62,000 nucleotides of DNA from Cristatella mucedo (GCA_009760855.2 WPIO01000025.1:3785001-3847000), one strand, 5' to 3'. Shown: positions 33,680-45,119, numbered from the stretch's first letter. Numbers and translations: made by a program. Notes: generated by a model from the letters alone, not told the origin.

Positions 33680-36310
33680 GGCCATTGCCAGTAATTGCAA
33701 TGCAGCGACCGAGTGCTGGCATTACCAATGGACTTTCCTAGGTGCACCAGCAATACAAAATACACGAAATCTAAATGCGAGCGTCACCCTGTAGCGTCTA
33801 GTCTATTTTGAATGGACCGTTAAAGATTTCCGTATTTTCCCAGGCCGTTGCCGTCGATTGCCGCGCATTGCCCTCGCATTTACGTTCAAGATTGTTTGAT
33901 AGGATGCGGTTGCACTTTTAATACAGTGCACTGTTACGAAAGAAAAAATTGATCTTCTCCCACCAGCTTTGTTTGTAATTGTAATAGACGATCATAGATT
34001 GCTGAATTGTCTCGGACAATTGCTGTTGATTGCCATGGATTGCCGAAGGTTGAACGCGAAAAAGGACAGCGTGTGCGCCCCCCGATGAGCGTTATGTGTC
34101 TGCTCTACTTTTCGGTTACGGTATACTCGCATAACTTTACTATAATTTCCTCAACCATTGCAGCAATGCACTGCAATCGACTGCAACTGCCCGGGCCAGT
34201 ACGTCAATCCCCCGACACTCGCCCCAATACGACCAGAATACGTACACTCTTATCTCTAATAGTGATTGCACGTTGCTCTAATCTTCGATTAGTGTGTAAT
34301 CGCACAGCTTCACTACAATTGCGTCGGCCATTCGGAAGCAATGCACTGCAATTGACTGCAGTGGCCCGGGACAGTACCTCAATTTACAGCAATCTGATGC
34401 AAAATGCTCTGAAATCGGTCTCCCAATGCTCCCATTTTTAATGCATATTACAAAGCACACTGGTTAAAGTCAACCACATCCTTTTAAGCAATTGTGCTCG
34501 TACAATCTCGGGCCATGCATGGCAATCTACGGCAACGGCTCGGCTCGAAGCAGCAATCCACTTCAATCCATTAAAATAATAATAATAATGCACTTGATAA
34601 AGCGCCCTCAGAGAACTCAGTCTCTTTCTAGGCGCTTTACATTTGCTGTGGCAAGTTGACACTAAATTGGCTGCACGAAATGCCGATTGTCATCGCATTT
34701 CACATTTCTTTGTGCTAAAAGTGAAATTGTAAGACTTTCAAAATATTTTGCACGTTAATTGTCGACAATGGACGGCAATCGACAGCAATGGCAGAGACCA
34801 ATACCGAAATCTGTGGCAAATCGACGAGAAATCGGCTGCACCAAACTCCAATTCTCATTCCACGTAACATCTCACTGCGTGCTCACATACTTGCAAACCC
34901 ATTCAACCAGCTCTGACCATTCAATCTTGGGCAATGCATGGCAATCAACGGCAATGGCACGGGCAAATACGGCAATCCATTATGGTCCACCGCAAGTCAC
35001 TGGAAAGTGACTGGGCCATGATAAAAAATATCTTACCTCTCACTGCCCACTGTGTTTTAAGTGCAATCAAATCCTTTCAACCAATTGCCCACGTACAATC
35101 GCGAGCAATGAACTGCAGTTGACAGCAATGTCGTGGGCCAATACCTCAATTACCGGCAAATTGAAGAGAAATTGGCAGTGTGGAAGCCTCACTTGTCATT
35201 AAATATAGCATTCCGCTGCATCCAAAGTAAAACCGTGGAATTTTCAAGATGCTCTGTTTGTTAACTGTCAGCAATGCACGGCAATCAACAGCAATGTTAG
35301 GAGCCGATAGCGAAATCCGTGGAAAATTGACAAGATTGGCTGCAATAAACCGCAACTCTCATTCCACGTAACATGTACCTGTGTGCGTGCATAATTTTCA
35401 CCCATGGTTCGCATTCAATCGTCGGCAACGCACGGCAATTGATGGCAATGGTCCGGGGAAATACGCAAATCCATAACGGATAGTTACAAATGCACCGACT
35501 CTTGCTGAGAGAAGCCCAAACTTTTCTTGCGTATTGCACTACACTGCATTAAAAGTGCGGCCACGTCCTTTTGTACAACGGATAAAGGCACAATCGACGG
35601 CAATGCACGTCAATCGACGGTAATGGCCCGGTCTCTGCAGCAATCTGGTTCAAATTTGCTGGAAATTGGCTGTTTGAATTTGTATTATCGCTCATAATTA
35701 GAGCTGCCAGTGTACGCGTTCTGGTCCCAGTGCGGCGGATTGCAGCGGATTGAGGTGGATTTCAGTATGGGACCGGGCCGTTGTAATCGATTGCAGTGCA
35801 CTGCATGAGAGCACGTGTGTACAATGGAGCGAAATTTTGTGAGTGCACTTTGAACTGAGTCTAGTCGTATATGCAATGTCAATTAGAGCTTCGAGATGGC
35901 TATTTGAGGATGACTTGCCGTGGAATAGAGTGGATTGTTTTCCAGGTCATTTCAGACGATTGCCACCCAATTGCCACAGTGCGAGATTGCACAATTTCTT
36001 TTATCTTACTTGTTGTGCACACATCACGGTGCACTTTAATGTGCAATATAAACTTGAGCTCGGCGCAATGTTTTTTCTTTTTTATGAGCTAGATGTGGTG
36101 GATTGAAGTGGATTGCGGTATTGGCCCGGGCTACTGCAGTCGACTTCAGGGCATTGCATGAGAACGGCAGTGTCAATGCAAGTGAAATTTTTAAGTGCAA
36201 TTTTCACAGAGTTTTCTTTCATATGCAATCAAAAAGAAAGCTTTTCGAACAGGATTTGTTTTGTTTCGCGGTGGAATGCAGTGGACTGCGGTATTGGCCT
36301 GGGCCACCGA
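33680..36310. repeat. About 165-bp sub-repeat array with orientation switches
   Basis: A core of the form GGCAATCGACGGCAATGGCC recurs roughly every 160-175 bp. It is reversed at about 33,690, 33,850 and 34,015. It is forward at about 34,165, 34,335, 34,510, 34,765, 34,935, 35,105, 35,270, 35,430 and 35,595. It is reversed again at about 35,735, 35,930, 36,105 and 36,280. The orientation flips twice. Confidence 0.75.
34574..34653 (-). mobile_element. L2-like LINE tail inserted in the 3.3-kb element
   Basis: An AAT repeat, then GCACTTGATAAAGCGCCCTC and CTAGGCGCTTTACATTTGCT. It stretches the spacing of the sub-repeats at this point by its own length, so it is a later insertion. Confidence 0.9.
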
Positions 36311-36416
36311 AATCTTATTTCAGTGGGCATCGTGAGAATGCGTGAGCGGAATCGCCAAAGGTTTTCTGGGTACATAGTAAGCGTAGCACAGTTTGATACT
36401 CCAAACTTTTTGGAGC

Positions 36417-36647
36417 TGTGCGCAGCTGATTTGTGGTGAATTTGACGGGAACTAGGATGGATTTCGGTACAGGCGTCCGGCGTCAAAGCCCATTTGCATA
36501 AGTTCGCGTGCGCGAAGCAACGCGAAATTAGGTGGAAAGATAAATTCGAACGTGTACTACAATATCAGAGCAAATTTTTAGCTCGGTAACGCTTACGTCC
36601 GGTCATTGTTAGCCTCATTAGAGTGGATTGCGGTGTTTCGTCGAACC
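36417..36647 (-). repeat. Right terminal inverted repeat of the 3.3-kb element
   Basis: Reverse-complement counterpart of 33,316-33,547, with scattered substitutions and one-base indels, ending at the 9-bp duplication. Confidence 0.9.
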
Positions 36648-36940
36648 TGGAACTCGCTTCTACAATTCTTACACAACGACAACCTGCTGCCGACTATGGC
36701 TCATCATTTTCAGCGGTCCTGAGCTGTTAATTCCATGCTAATCACTAACTCAACTGCTCTCCTGACTCAGCTATGCTTCCCACTTTATCTCTGTTGCGTG
36801 AGTTGCAGTCTGTTGGCTGCCGAATGAGTACCGAAAGCCGCTTAGGCTGTGAGTGTCCCAGACAAAACTCTCCTGCGTAACACCTACTTAGTCTTTATGT
36901 CTTTGTGGAGTCACAGACGGAGATCCATCACATTATTACA
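36648..36940 (+). mobile_element. LINE family 2, 3' piece
   Basis: Resumes with TGGAACTCGCTTCTACAATT, matching (reversed) the uninterrupted copy at 40,180-40,210, then runs through the 3' UTR to a short ATTATTA tail next to TTCT. Together with 32,867-33,315 it makes one LINE copy of about 740 bp. Confidence 0.8.
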
Positions 36941-36944
36941 TTCT

Positions 36945-37046
36945 GAGCTCAAGTGGGAAATGGACGACCACCGAACCAATCTGACATCATTAGCTTTGGA
37001 GGACATCTTCCAGGCGAAGCAGTTTAATCGCCTGTCAACGTTTTAA
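36945..37046 (+). pseudogene. hAT transposase, C-terminal part, last piece
   Basis: Reads ELKWEMDDHRTNLTSLALED, then IFQAKQF and a stop at about 37,046. It continues the frame interrupted at 32,866. The W-E-MDD and LEDIFQAKQF forms are typical of the C-terminal tail of one hAT lineage. Confidence 0.6.
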
Positions 37047-37239
37047 AGTTTAAATGTTTTACGCCGTTTACACCAGTTAGTGCTTTACGCACAGGCTCAA
37101 TAAAGTGTCATTGTACTCGTTTGATCCGCTGTTGGGTATGACGCCGGATTTAAGGGTCTGCGTCGCGCCGAAAATAGGTTAATTTTGCTAAATTCGGCAA
37201 ATGGCGAATTTAAGCAGGTCTGCCGCAATCTAATGTAGT

Positions 37240-37660
37240 GCATCTTCTTCTATGACTTCACAAAGCCACTAAGACAAAGCGGATACTATGCAGTTTTAGA
37301 TAGCCACTCAGATAACAATAAATCACTCTTAAATGATTGAACAGCCTCGTGGTAGAGCGGCAGAAGAGACTTAACGTCTGTCATCAGCGCTTGCAGTTGG
37401 CAATACAGGATAAACAACAGCCGGATTTTGCACAGCAACGTCAGTCGCGAAGAACAAGCATCTTACCTCCTGGGCTATCGCGGCCCAGTGCTCACAGCCC
37501 AAGCGGCTTTCTATATGCATTTGATAGCCAACAGACTCCGCCGCTAGCAACAAGAAAAAGTGAGCTGAGCATAACTGATTCAGGAGAGCAGTTGAGATAG
37601 TGAGAAAGAAGCATGGGAGTGGCAGCTCGGGACAGCTGGAAAGGATGTGCTTCAGTAAGC
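37240..37660 (-). mobile_element. LINE family 2 3' fragment
   Basis: Shares with 39,930-40,140, in order, CTCACAGCC, CGGCTTTC, GATAGCCAACA and AAAAAGTGAG. AGGAGAGCAGTTGAG follows, then GTGGCAGCTC. More diverged than that copy. Confidence 0.55.
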
Positions 37661-37868
37661 AGGAACGAATAGGATAGAAAGTAGCAGGAGAGTAGACGTG
37701 GGTCTTAGAATTCCCAATCCGTGACGAGAGCCGCAAAAAACTGTAATGAGCTGCTTCATTCAGTAGCTGCCTACATAAACTGCTTGCATCTAGCAGTTTT
37801 CTGCGGAAGTTGTCAAAATACGCGCGAGCAATAAACATCAGTGTATACTGCATACACTGCTTGAACAG

Positions 37869-37930
<62 letters not shown>
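37869..37930. repeat. (CA)n microsatellite
   Basis: About 31 uninterrupted CA units. Confidence 0.97.
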
Positions 37931-37932
<2 letters not shown>

Positions 37933-38620
37933 CTAGTCCGAAAAAGCCACAGACTATTGGAGATCAGGGGATGGCTTCTAATATTTAAGTATTCAATGAC
38001 TGCTTTCCATAACATCGGAATGAATTCACATGAGCTAGCAATATGTCTACTGAATTGTGCATGCTGCTACCTTGATTTGCTTAGCTGATACAAAGAACTG
38101 ATAAGGATAAGTAAAATTCTGTTTTGCGGTATCTGAGGTAACTTCTGGGTGTCAACATAGTCACCATTTCCTAACGATATAATTCGGAGCACCGTCGGAA
38201 GATTCTGCGAAATAAGAAATTATGCGCACTGCGAAATAAGATTTACTGGCTGCACCAAGCACCTCACTCTTTTGAAAATAGTTGCTAGCAACAACTTCGG
38301 GCACTTCCTTAGCAATTTCCAAAGGTTTAAAGAAGGCTATTTCGAGTCATCGTGGTAGACGTGGCTCGGAACGGTGCAAAAAATATTAGAACCCACTGCC
38401 TGTGGTGTCGCTTCGCCGAGTCTATACAATACTGTACTCACACATACACATACATAGCAATACTGTATACGTACGTACACATACACATATATACATTGAT
38501 ACATTGATAAATGTATAAATGTATAGATTGATAAAGTTCATACAATACTGCACATACACACACGTAGCAATAATCGCTTCGGCCGTGCTGCTGCTGCTAG
38601 TATGGACTGGCCAGCTGAGA
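37931..38620. other. No recognisable gene
   Basis: Unique sequence with ACATAC/ATACAT-rich short repeats around 38,440-38,570. No supported ORF. Confidence 0.4.
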
Positions 38621-38621
38621 A

Positions 38622-38690
38622 TAATAATAGCACACTTGTTTAGCACCCTCAGAGAATTAAATCTCTTTCTAGGTACGCTGCATGTGCTCT
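38622..38690 (-). mobile_element. L2-like LINE tail
   Basis: GAATAATAATAGCACACTTG, AGCACCCTCAGAGAATTAAA and TCTTTCTAGG are recognisable tail landmarks. Confidence 0.75.
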
Positions 38691-38994
38691 AAAGAAAGCA
38701 CGTCAATATAAGCACTGTGTCGGAGCTGCTAAATCGCCGAACTGCAATGGTGCCAAACGACTGCCCTTTGCCGAATTGGAAAATCAGTTCTACGCGCGAC
38801 AGCTGACAGTTGATGCGGACCGTGTGTTTAGACACGGTGCATCAAAGATGCTCAAATGAGGAGGGTTGGTCTGGGGGGGGCAAACGTGCGGGGCAGCTGG
38901 TTGCCCGGCCAGCTCACCGCGTAGCATCGCGGAATGGCTCACTCAATCCTCCGTGGAGGTCATGGCCTCAGTCTGTCTCCAGTCAGGAGTGCGC

Positions 38995-39200
38995 ACGCTC
39001 GGATGTTGCAATCGTCCATAGCCGCGATGGCACTCTAGGTAAGGCGGCTGCTTTCACGACCTCGGTCCCGAGCTCGTGCGTTCGATTCCTGAAGTGGGCG
39101 ATCTTGTATCGCCCACTGCGAGTTGTGGGCGATTGAGCCGTGAAAGGATCTTCCGGTTCTTCTGGCGCTTCCGGCGCTATACAAAAAGAGGCCGTTTAAT
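38995..39200 (+). mobile_element. SINE family B
   Basis: The best copy of the family. A tRNA-like head (GATGGCACTCTAGGTAAGGC, then GAGCTCGTGCGTTCGATTCC) is followed by a hairpin-forming GTGGGCGATCTTGTATCGCC. It ends GGCGCTATACAAAAAGAGGC. Confidence 0.65.
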
Positions 39201-39364
39201 CAGCTAGGCCAGACAGAGACGTCACGTCTCCGCCGGACGTCTCTGTCGTCGGTGGTATTCCCCTGAGTACGAGCCCCCAGCAGGGCAAATACTAAGTAAA
39301 TACCACCGGTGGGCGTTTAGCATCGCAGCACCGCTTCTCGCGAGACAATGCCCTGGGCTTTCCC

Positions 39365-39415
39365 CAGCCAGCCAGCCAGCCGGCCGGCCGGCCAGCCAGC
39401 CACTAGCTAGCTAGT
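39365..39415. repeat. CCAG/CCGG/CTAG tetranucleotide runs
   Basis: CCAGCCAGCCAGCCAG, then CCGG and CCAG runs, then CTAGCTAGCTAG, within 50 bp. Confidence 0.85.
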
Positions 39416-39870
39416 CTACTGGGTGCTTCCGTGCCGGCGGGTCGGCTGCGGAGCGTGCAGGCATGCAGATTGTGCGGCAGTCAGCCCGAGCATTGCGCCC
39501 ACGTTTACTGACGAGCAATCGCGTATGCACCGCCAATCTCGGGCGGCTCGCTGGCGGTCGGAGCCGCTCGGCGTCGGAGCCGCTCGGCGCCGGCCAGCAG
39601 CAGCGCTGTTACCGACTCGGTGTACGGCTTCAACGTCCGAACACTGAACGTGGGCCGCAAAAACAGTGCTCGTAGCGGTGCTAGTCCCAGCCGACGCACG
39701 ACGACTGCCAGCGACGCACGAACCTTCAACATCGTGACTGGCGACATGCGCGTGCGTCCCCCGATTCGTCCAGTAGCAGCCGAAAGTGGCAGGAACGCGG
39801 CCGCGCCGAAGAGCGCACACAGCCTAGCACAGCTAGTCCGCATCCAAAACGTAGACAAGTCTGTTTGACA
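39416..39870. other. CpG-rich stretch with overlapping ORFs
   Basis: Open frames exist on both strands. The plus frame from the ATG at 39,463 starts MQIVRQSARALRPRLLTSNR, which has the Arg/Ser-rich, acid-free look of a mitochondrial presequence. The frame ends at about 39,675 without a domain, and no donor is evident. Not called as a gene. Confidence 0.2.
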
Positions 39871-39929
39871 GCAGCGGACGGCTGAAGGCGTTCAACGGCG
39901 TCCGTAATGTAATGTATCTCCGTCAGTAA

Positions 39930-40390
39930 CTCTACAAAGTCATAAAGACCATGTGGGTGTTACGCCGGAGAGTTTTGTATAGCGCACTCACAGCCTGGGC
40001 GGCTTTCGGTACGCATTTGGTAGCCAACACACTTCATCTCATGCAACAAAGAGAAAGTGGGAAGCATAGCAGAGTCAGGAGAGCAGTTGAGGCAGTGAGT
40101 AGCATGGAAGTAGCAGCTCAGGACCGCCTAAAAGGATAAGCCATAGTCGGCAGCAGGAGAGTAGTTGTCGTTGCGTAAGAATTGTGGAAGCGAGTTCCCT
40201 GCAGAGCTAAAGCTTCTGTTGCCAACTGCCTGTAAGCGGAGGAATGGGACAGCTAATTTATTGTCCACACAGGACCTGAGGGCTCGAGCAGTCTGAAACT
40301 GATGCAGCAGCTCAGCTAGGTATGAAGGAGCCAAGCCGTGGCTCAGGGCCTTGTGGGTCAGCGTAAGTCCGTGACTTGTGCCAAAGGCTC
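39930..40390 (-). mobile_element. LINE family 2 C-terminus and 3' UTR
   Basis: Minus strand. 40,334-40,128 reads YLAELLHQFQTARALRSCVD and RSFSSAGNSLPQFLRND, the uninterrupted equivalent of the coding end at 32,867-36,700. The 3' UTR follows to about 39,930. Confidence 0.75.
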
Positions 40391-40565
40391 CGCGACCTAC
40401 AACTCGAATCGGCTCACCTTAACGCCAACGCCACGTGCGGATTCGCACCTGATCACCGCCTATCTCGCTGCGTCGATTTCTATGCGGTCTCGGCCGTGGA
40501 TTATCGCGTACTCGTTTCCTAGCCGCTACAAATCGGGAACCGCAAATGATTGCCGTCGGTCGTAA

Positions 40566-40632
40566 TCTAGCTAATCTAGCTGGCTAATCTAATCTAATCT
40601 AATCTAATCTAGCTGGTAATCTAGCTGGCTTA
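40566..40632. repeat. CTAAT/CTAGCTGG short repeats
   Basis: Repeated ATCTAGCTGGCTAATCTA units and a run of TCTAA pentamers. Confidence 0.85.
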
Positions 40633-40827
40633 ACGCGCGCCGTCATTTCGGCTGCGAGCCGACAATTTGCCACAGCTTCCGATTCATTCTTTCTTTTCCC
40701 TCCTTCCTTTCCTCTCATCTCCTGGCTGCTTTTTTCAGCGTAAGCTTTCTCACAGCCGTGCCCTTCGCGGGTTGCTTAAAATCCTGCAAATCAATGCGCT
40801 TCGGGTTTTCCGCTTTCTCACCCAAGA

Positions 40828-41690
40828 GCTAACAATAATAATAATAATAATTCACTGCCCTCAGAGAACTTAATCTCTCTCTAGGCGTTTTACATTTGCT
40901 TTAAAGTGAAATGCAATTGAATGGTAAGTAAAATCATGCTTGAAAAACAAACGAAATGAATAATATGGTTAGGGGTGACATGCACAGGGTCAGCATGCAA
41001 ATGTGGTTAGTGGCAGCATGCACAGTGTCAGCACGCATAAGCGCATCAAGGACGAATCACAGGGACCCACTAAATGCTGCCCTAAATAAGTGTGCTTTTT
41101 TTAGGTTCCTTTTAAATGTGGTCAGGTCAGGGGATGTTCTGACGCAGGTCGGGAGGGAGTTCCAGGCTTTGGGAGCATATGAACTAAATGCACGGTCTCC
41201 AAAGGATTTAAGGTTTGTATGAGGTATTTCTAGACTGTTGGATTCCGAAAAGCGGGTGGTACGGTGCTTGGCCTGATGAGGTAGTATATCTGACAGATAG
41301 GCTGGAGCCATAGAATGAAGGGAACAAAAAGTGAGCGACAAAACCTTGAAGTCAATCCGTTACTTGACTGGTAGCCAGTGCAGGTCGGCGAGAAGTGGAG
41401 TAATGTGGCAACTGCGACGCTCACGGCAGACAAGCCTAGCTGCAGAGTTTTGCACCAGCTGCAATCGCCTGATCACACATGCTGGTAGGCCAGTAAGCAG
41501 TGAGTTGCAGAAGTCGAGACGAGATGTCACGAATGCATGGACCAACTTGGACGTGGTATCTTTATCTAAAGAAGCCCGAATTTTAGCTATGTTATGAAGC
41601 TGAAAATAGGCGGATTTGACTGTTAAGCTGATATGGTCGTCTAACGAGAGGTCGCTTTGGAATATGACACCTAGATTCCGAGCTGAGCTC
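40828..41690 (-). mobile_element. L2-like LINE, best-preserved C-terminal copy
   Basis: Minus strand. 41,640-41,345 reads (with small breaks) LVHAFVTSRLDFCNSLLTGL, QLVQNSAARLVCRERRSCHI and PLLADLHWLPV. 41,341-41,057 is an open frame with APAYLSDILPHQAKHRTTRF and LKSFGDRAFSSYAPKAWNSL, ending TFKRNLKKAHLF. The 3' UTR and ATT tail reach 40,828. It is 5' truncated near 41,690, where the target sequence begins. Confidence 0.88.
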
Positions 41691-42095
41691 GCACTACTTT
41701 CACTCGCTCGCTAGCACTCTTGAGGGTATCGTGTTCTTCCAACGGTCCCCTTCCTTCTAGTCGAGATTGATAAAGAAAATAGTAATGGCTGCTACCGGGA
41801 AAAAAACGCTGCAGCCTAATGAAGAGTTAAGAGCTGTTGCAATCCGACGGCGTGCCAGGATCTGCGAGCTTCTAGCAGATGCCGATAGTCACGAATCAAA
41901 CGAGCATTGAAATCTGAGGAGTTCTCGCACTTACGGCATCGTATGGACAGCTCGTGGTGTGACCGGCTCGCACTAAGCAGCAGCCTCCTCGTTGGCCCTG
42001 CAGGGATTAATTTCGCTAATTCACGTTTAAAAGTAATCTCCCTGCAACTTTTAACTGACAGCCAATTTTATGAGGTGCATTCGTAGCCCTTCGCG
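41691..42095. other. No recognisable gene
   Basis: Unique sequence with no supported coding or RNA signal. Confidence 0.4.
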
Positions 42096-42200
42096 GTTGT
42101 TGTATAGCAGTGAGCAAATAACTTGAGGAAATTCACTGTCAGCATCCGAATTTGAACCCACGGCTCCTGAGACCGGAGCTTAACTCTTTCGAGCCACGTG
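42096..42200 (-). mobile_element. tRNA-like SINE head
   Basis: On the minus strand, GAGCCGTGGGTTCAAATTCG is a box-B-like block preceded by CTTAA-bearing head sequence. Probably family B. Confidence 0.4.
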
Positions 42201-42734
42201 TCGAAGACATGCGAAAGTACGCGCTCGTCGGAGAGGCGCGCCTCTCATGGCGACACTCTATAAGCAACAGCGGAATTGAAAAAGAAAGTTTTGAACCAAC
42301 TAAGAGGCCAGAGACATGGAGCGCCATCCACGGACCAGGGGCCGGCAGAAATCCTGCAGACTGTGAGCTAGCCGACCGAGAGAGGCAAGTTTTCATCTAT
42401 TGGCTCGGAAAATTGTACACCGCCTGCGGTCCCCTGCGGTTTTAGCTTTCCCCTTACAGTTACGGAGTGGCGATCAGACGCAATTTTTGAAGATCTCTCA
42501 TAAGCTTGCATCTATTGGTAATGCGTCATTTGATGAATCTAAAAAAGTCAGTGATCTTTAAATAGTCAGGTTTTCTTCTCATTATGAGATAAAAAAAAAC
42601 CTCTGCGAAGCTTCTTATGAGAGTAGAGAGGATGTATCCTCGCTCCAGATGAGCCATTGTTTCGTACGCTGCGACTCTTTTGGAATAGTCTTACTTCCGA
42701 CAGCCGAGTGAGCGATTTGATTGAGCATACAATC

Positions 42735-42845
42735 ACTCCACCGCTTGCAGTGAGCAATAAAGGATCACCCGCTGCAGGACTCGAACCTCGGCCCGCTAAG
42801 AGCAATCACCTTACCTCCTGGATTAAGACCAGGGGCGAAACTGGT
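42735..42845 (-). mobile_element. SINE family B fragment
   Basis: On the minus strand: AGGAGGTAAGGTGATTGCTC, then GCCGAGGTTCGAGTCCTGC, then GGGTGATCCTTTATTGCTCA, matching the family B head and hairpin. Confidence 0.6.
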
Positions 42846-43307
42846 AACAACGCTAGAGTGGCTATTTTGACGAGCAGAGCGACTAGAGGTCGTTTGCCTT
42901 GGTACAGAGTAGCAAAGTAGATTCGCCTTGAGGGGGAAATGATCACCATAAGATCTCGACTGGCGCCCGAGCGTTCTGCCAAGCGAGCTGACAAGTGACT
43001 TCAGTTCCATCGCTACTCATCGCGCCGCGCTTACAGTCTCGGCTTTAAATTTCCACTTGCCAGCTTGAGTCGAATCGAAGTGCACTGCCGTTTTAGCGAT
43101 CGTGTTCATTTGCTGCAATAGAAAGGTAATCCTTCTCGAGCGCGTCTTGTCTCGCCAGTGCTTCACTGAAGCGATGCTACACCGGTGTAGGTCATCTCTT
43201 CGTGAGACACTCCGGAGCATTGCTGTCAGCCTGAAGTAGTCATCCGATGAACCTCTAAAGTACGCTGTAGCTGAGTACTCTGCGCTTGGTGCGCTTCTTT
43301 TCTCAAT

Positions 43308-43522
<215 letters not shown>

Positions 43523-43970
43523 CTCAGCCACGGCTTGCCGTTGACAACAGATTAGTTTTCATGCAGATCAGATATTTTTTTAATATTAGAGGTCACACAA
43601 ATTATAATTTTGTCTTTATTATGGATAAAATAAAAAACTGGCTCTATAAGAAATCCAGCAAAAAATCTCAACACTGCTCCCTGGAAATTGTATATATAGG
43701 ATAATACGCGTTTTCTGTCGGCTATCCAAGCCATCAAAACACGGAAAATACGCCGCGTGAAGTCAAACTTCCGGAGACTTCCCGTCTGCTACTTAAGGTC
43801 ACAGTTTAGCCTACTCGCCGTAAAATTGCTGGCCCCTTTGCCTGACCTGCTTGCGTGGCTAAGCAACTAGCGACGCGCGGCAGCGCCGGCGTCGCTAGCT
43901 GCTTAGGCGAACAGGAAGTCGCTGTCGAGGATCGGCTGCGGCGCAGCCATGCGCACTGCACGACAGTGAC
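43523..43970. other. No recognisable gene
   Basis: An AT-rich stretch at 43,560-43,700 followed by unique sequence. Nothing supported. Confidence 0.4.
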
Positions 43971-43977
43971 GTCACTG

Positions 43978-44120
43978 CACGACGCTGCGCACGACACGAC
44001 GCTGCGCACGACACGACGCTGCGCACGACACGACGCTGCGCACGACACGACGCTGCGCACGACACGACGCTGCGCACGACACGACGCTGCGCACGACACG
44101 ACGCTGCGCACGACACGGCC
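43978..44120. repeat. 17-bp minisatellite
   Basis: About eight near-perfect copies of CGACGCTGCGCACGACA. Confidence 0.97.
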
Positions 44121-44354
44121 GTGCTCGTCAGCTGAGACTGCTGGACGTACCGGACTGCGCCAGCATCTTGCGGCAGCATCTTCCACCGGAGCCAGTAGCA
44201 GGCCCAGTGTACAGTGACTTTTCATAGCTCGAGGTTCGAGGCCAGGACAGCTCCAGCTCCTGCATACGGCTTCCGAGATTTGTAATAAGCAGTCGTGCCA
44301 TCTTGTCACCACTCTTTCTCCAGCATATCTCTTGTTGAATCTGCACGACGAAAC

Positions 44355-44435
44355 CTACAATAATACATATTATATTATATAGCGCCCTCGGAGAACTCAA
44401 TTTCTTTCTAAGCACTTTACGTTTGCTGCATTGCA
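44355..44435 (-). mobile_element. L2-like LINE tail
   Basis: AATAATACATATTATATTAT, then AGCGCCCTCGGAGAACTCAA and TTTACGTTTGCTGCA. Confidence 0.8.
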
Positions 44436-44724
44436 TTCAGACAACGCTGCGCTTACGACGAATGATATCTACGCTACGGGCCTTTGGTCGGCACGGATCT
44501 GCTTCCATGAATCAACAAGCACTCAGCCCGTGAATCGCCAGTGCGAAGGCTTGAGAGCGGCAAATCGGCAAAGTAAAAAAAACAAACGCAGAACAAACAA
44601 AGTACAAATGACGCTTAGAGCGTACACGTGTGCAGCCTGCCAGGCTCGGCGAGCACAACACTGGGTCGCCTGCCCAGATCAGGCTTTCATTCTTGTGCAT
44701 GTGCTTGCGTAAGCCTGTGCGAAA

Positions 44725-44935
44725 TCTAGGTGTCATGTTTCAAAGCGACCTTTAATTAGACGAGCTAATCAGCTCCGCAGTCAAGTCTGCCTACTTTCAG
44801 TTACATAACATTGCTAAAATTAGGAATTGCATAGACAGGGATACCACATCTGTCGAGCCCCGGGGCACAAGTGAAGCGCCTGGCTAGAGATTAAGTTCTC
44901 TTAGGGCGCTATGAAAGTGGATTATATTTTCACAC
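44725..44935 (+). mobile_element. LINE piece joined to a SINE A tail
   Basis: 44,735-44,850 carries L2 coding scraps (AVKSAYFQL and HNIAKIRNCIDRDT types). These then run directly into GAGCCCCGGGGCACAAGTGAAGC and the family A tail ATTAAGTTCTCTTAGGGCGC. Confidence 0.6.
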
Positions 44936-45119
44936 TGACTTGAGTCGTTTACCTGTGCTTCTAACCAGCCTCAAATCTGCTGGAGACCATGCCTTACATT
45001 CTTGTTCTTCTTTGCTGGTGCCGTTTCTGCATCGTGTCAGACGTCGGGCTCGACAAACTATCGTATCAAATCATCTTGCATGTAGTCAAGCGAGAAAAAT
45101 TAGTATGCACGACCGCCGA

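Larger units (their letters stand above)
33316..36647. mobile_element. 3.3-kb long-TIR DNA transposon, non-autonomous (Mutator-like?)
   Basis: Inverted arms of about 230 bp (33,316-33,547 and 36,417-36,647) are about 90% identical by eye. The termini are GGGTTCAACCAATTACCGC and, read inward from the right, GGTTCGACGAAACACCGC. A 9-bp duplication TGGAACTCG flanks the element (33,307-33,315 and 36,648-36,656). Removing the element rejoins the host LINE. Long arms and a 9-bp duplication fit Mutator-like elements, but no transposase is present, so the superfamily is inference. The interior is built from about 165-bp sub-repeats in both orientations. Confidence 0.85.
32040..37222 (+). mobile_element. 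hAT-superfamily element carrying nested insertions
   Basis: The ends carry a perfect 17-bp terminal inverted repeat, CAGACCTGCTTAAATTC at 32,040-32,056 and its complement at 37,206-37,222. It begins with CAG as in many hAT elements. Flanking 8-mers CCATAATG and CCGCAATC agree at five of eight positions, consistent with a decayed 8-bp target duplication. Without later insertions (32,057-32,143 and 32,867-36,944) the element is about 1.0 kb. It retains only the transposase C-terminal part, in two pieces whose frame meets exactly when the insertion is removed. It is thus a shortened, non-autonomous copy. An AATAAA lies at about 37,099. Confidence 0.8.

Noticed and set aside
33680-36310. Centromeric or satellite DNA
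   Set aside because: The regular repeats lie strictly between two terminal inverted repeats with target duplication, so they belong to a transposon.
39463-39675. Possible mitochondrial presequence ORF MQIVRQSARALRPRLLTSNR
   Set aside because: Arg-rich composition is expected from CpG-rich DNA, and both strands are open; no downstream domain.
43978-44120. CRISPR-like regular repeat array
   Set aside because: Units of 17 bp are directly adjacent with no unique spacers; a minisatellite in a eukaryotic genome.
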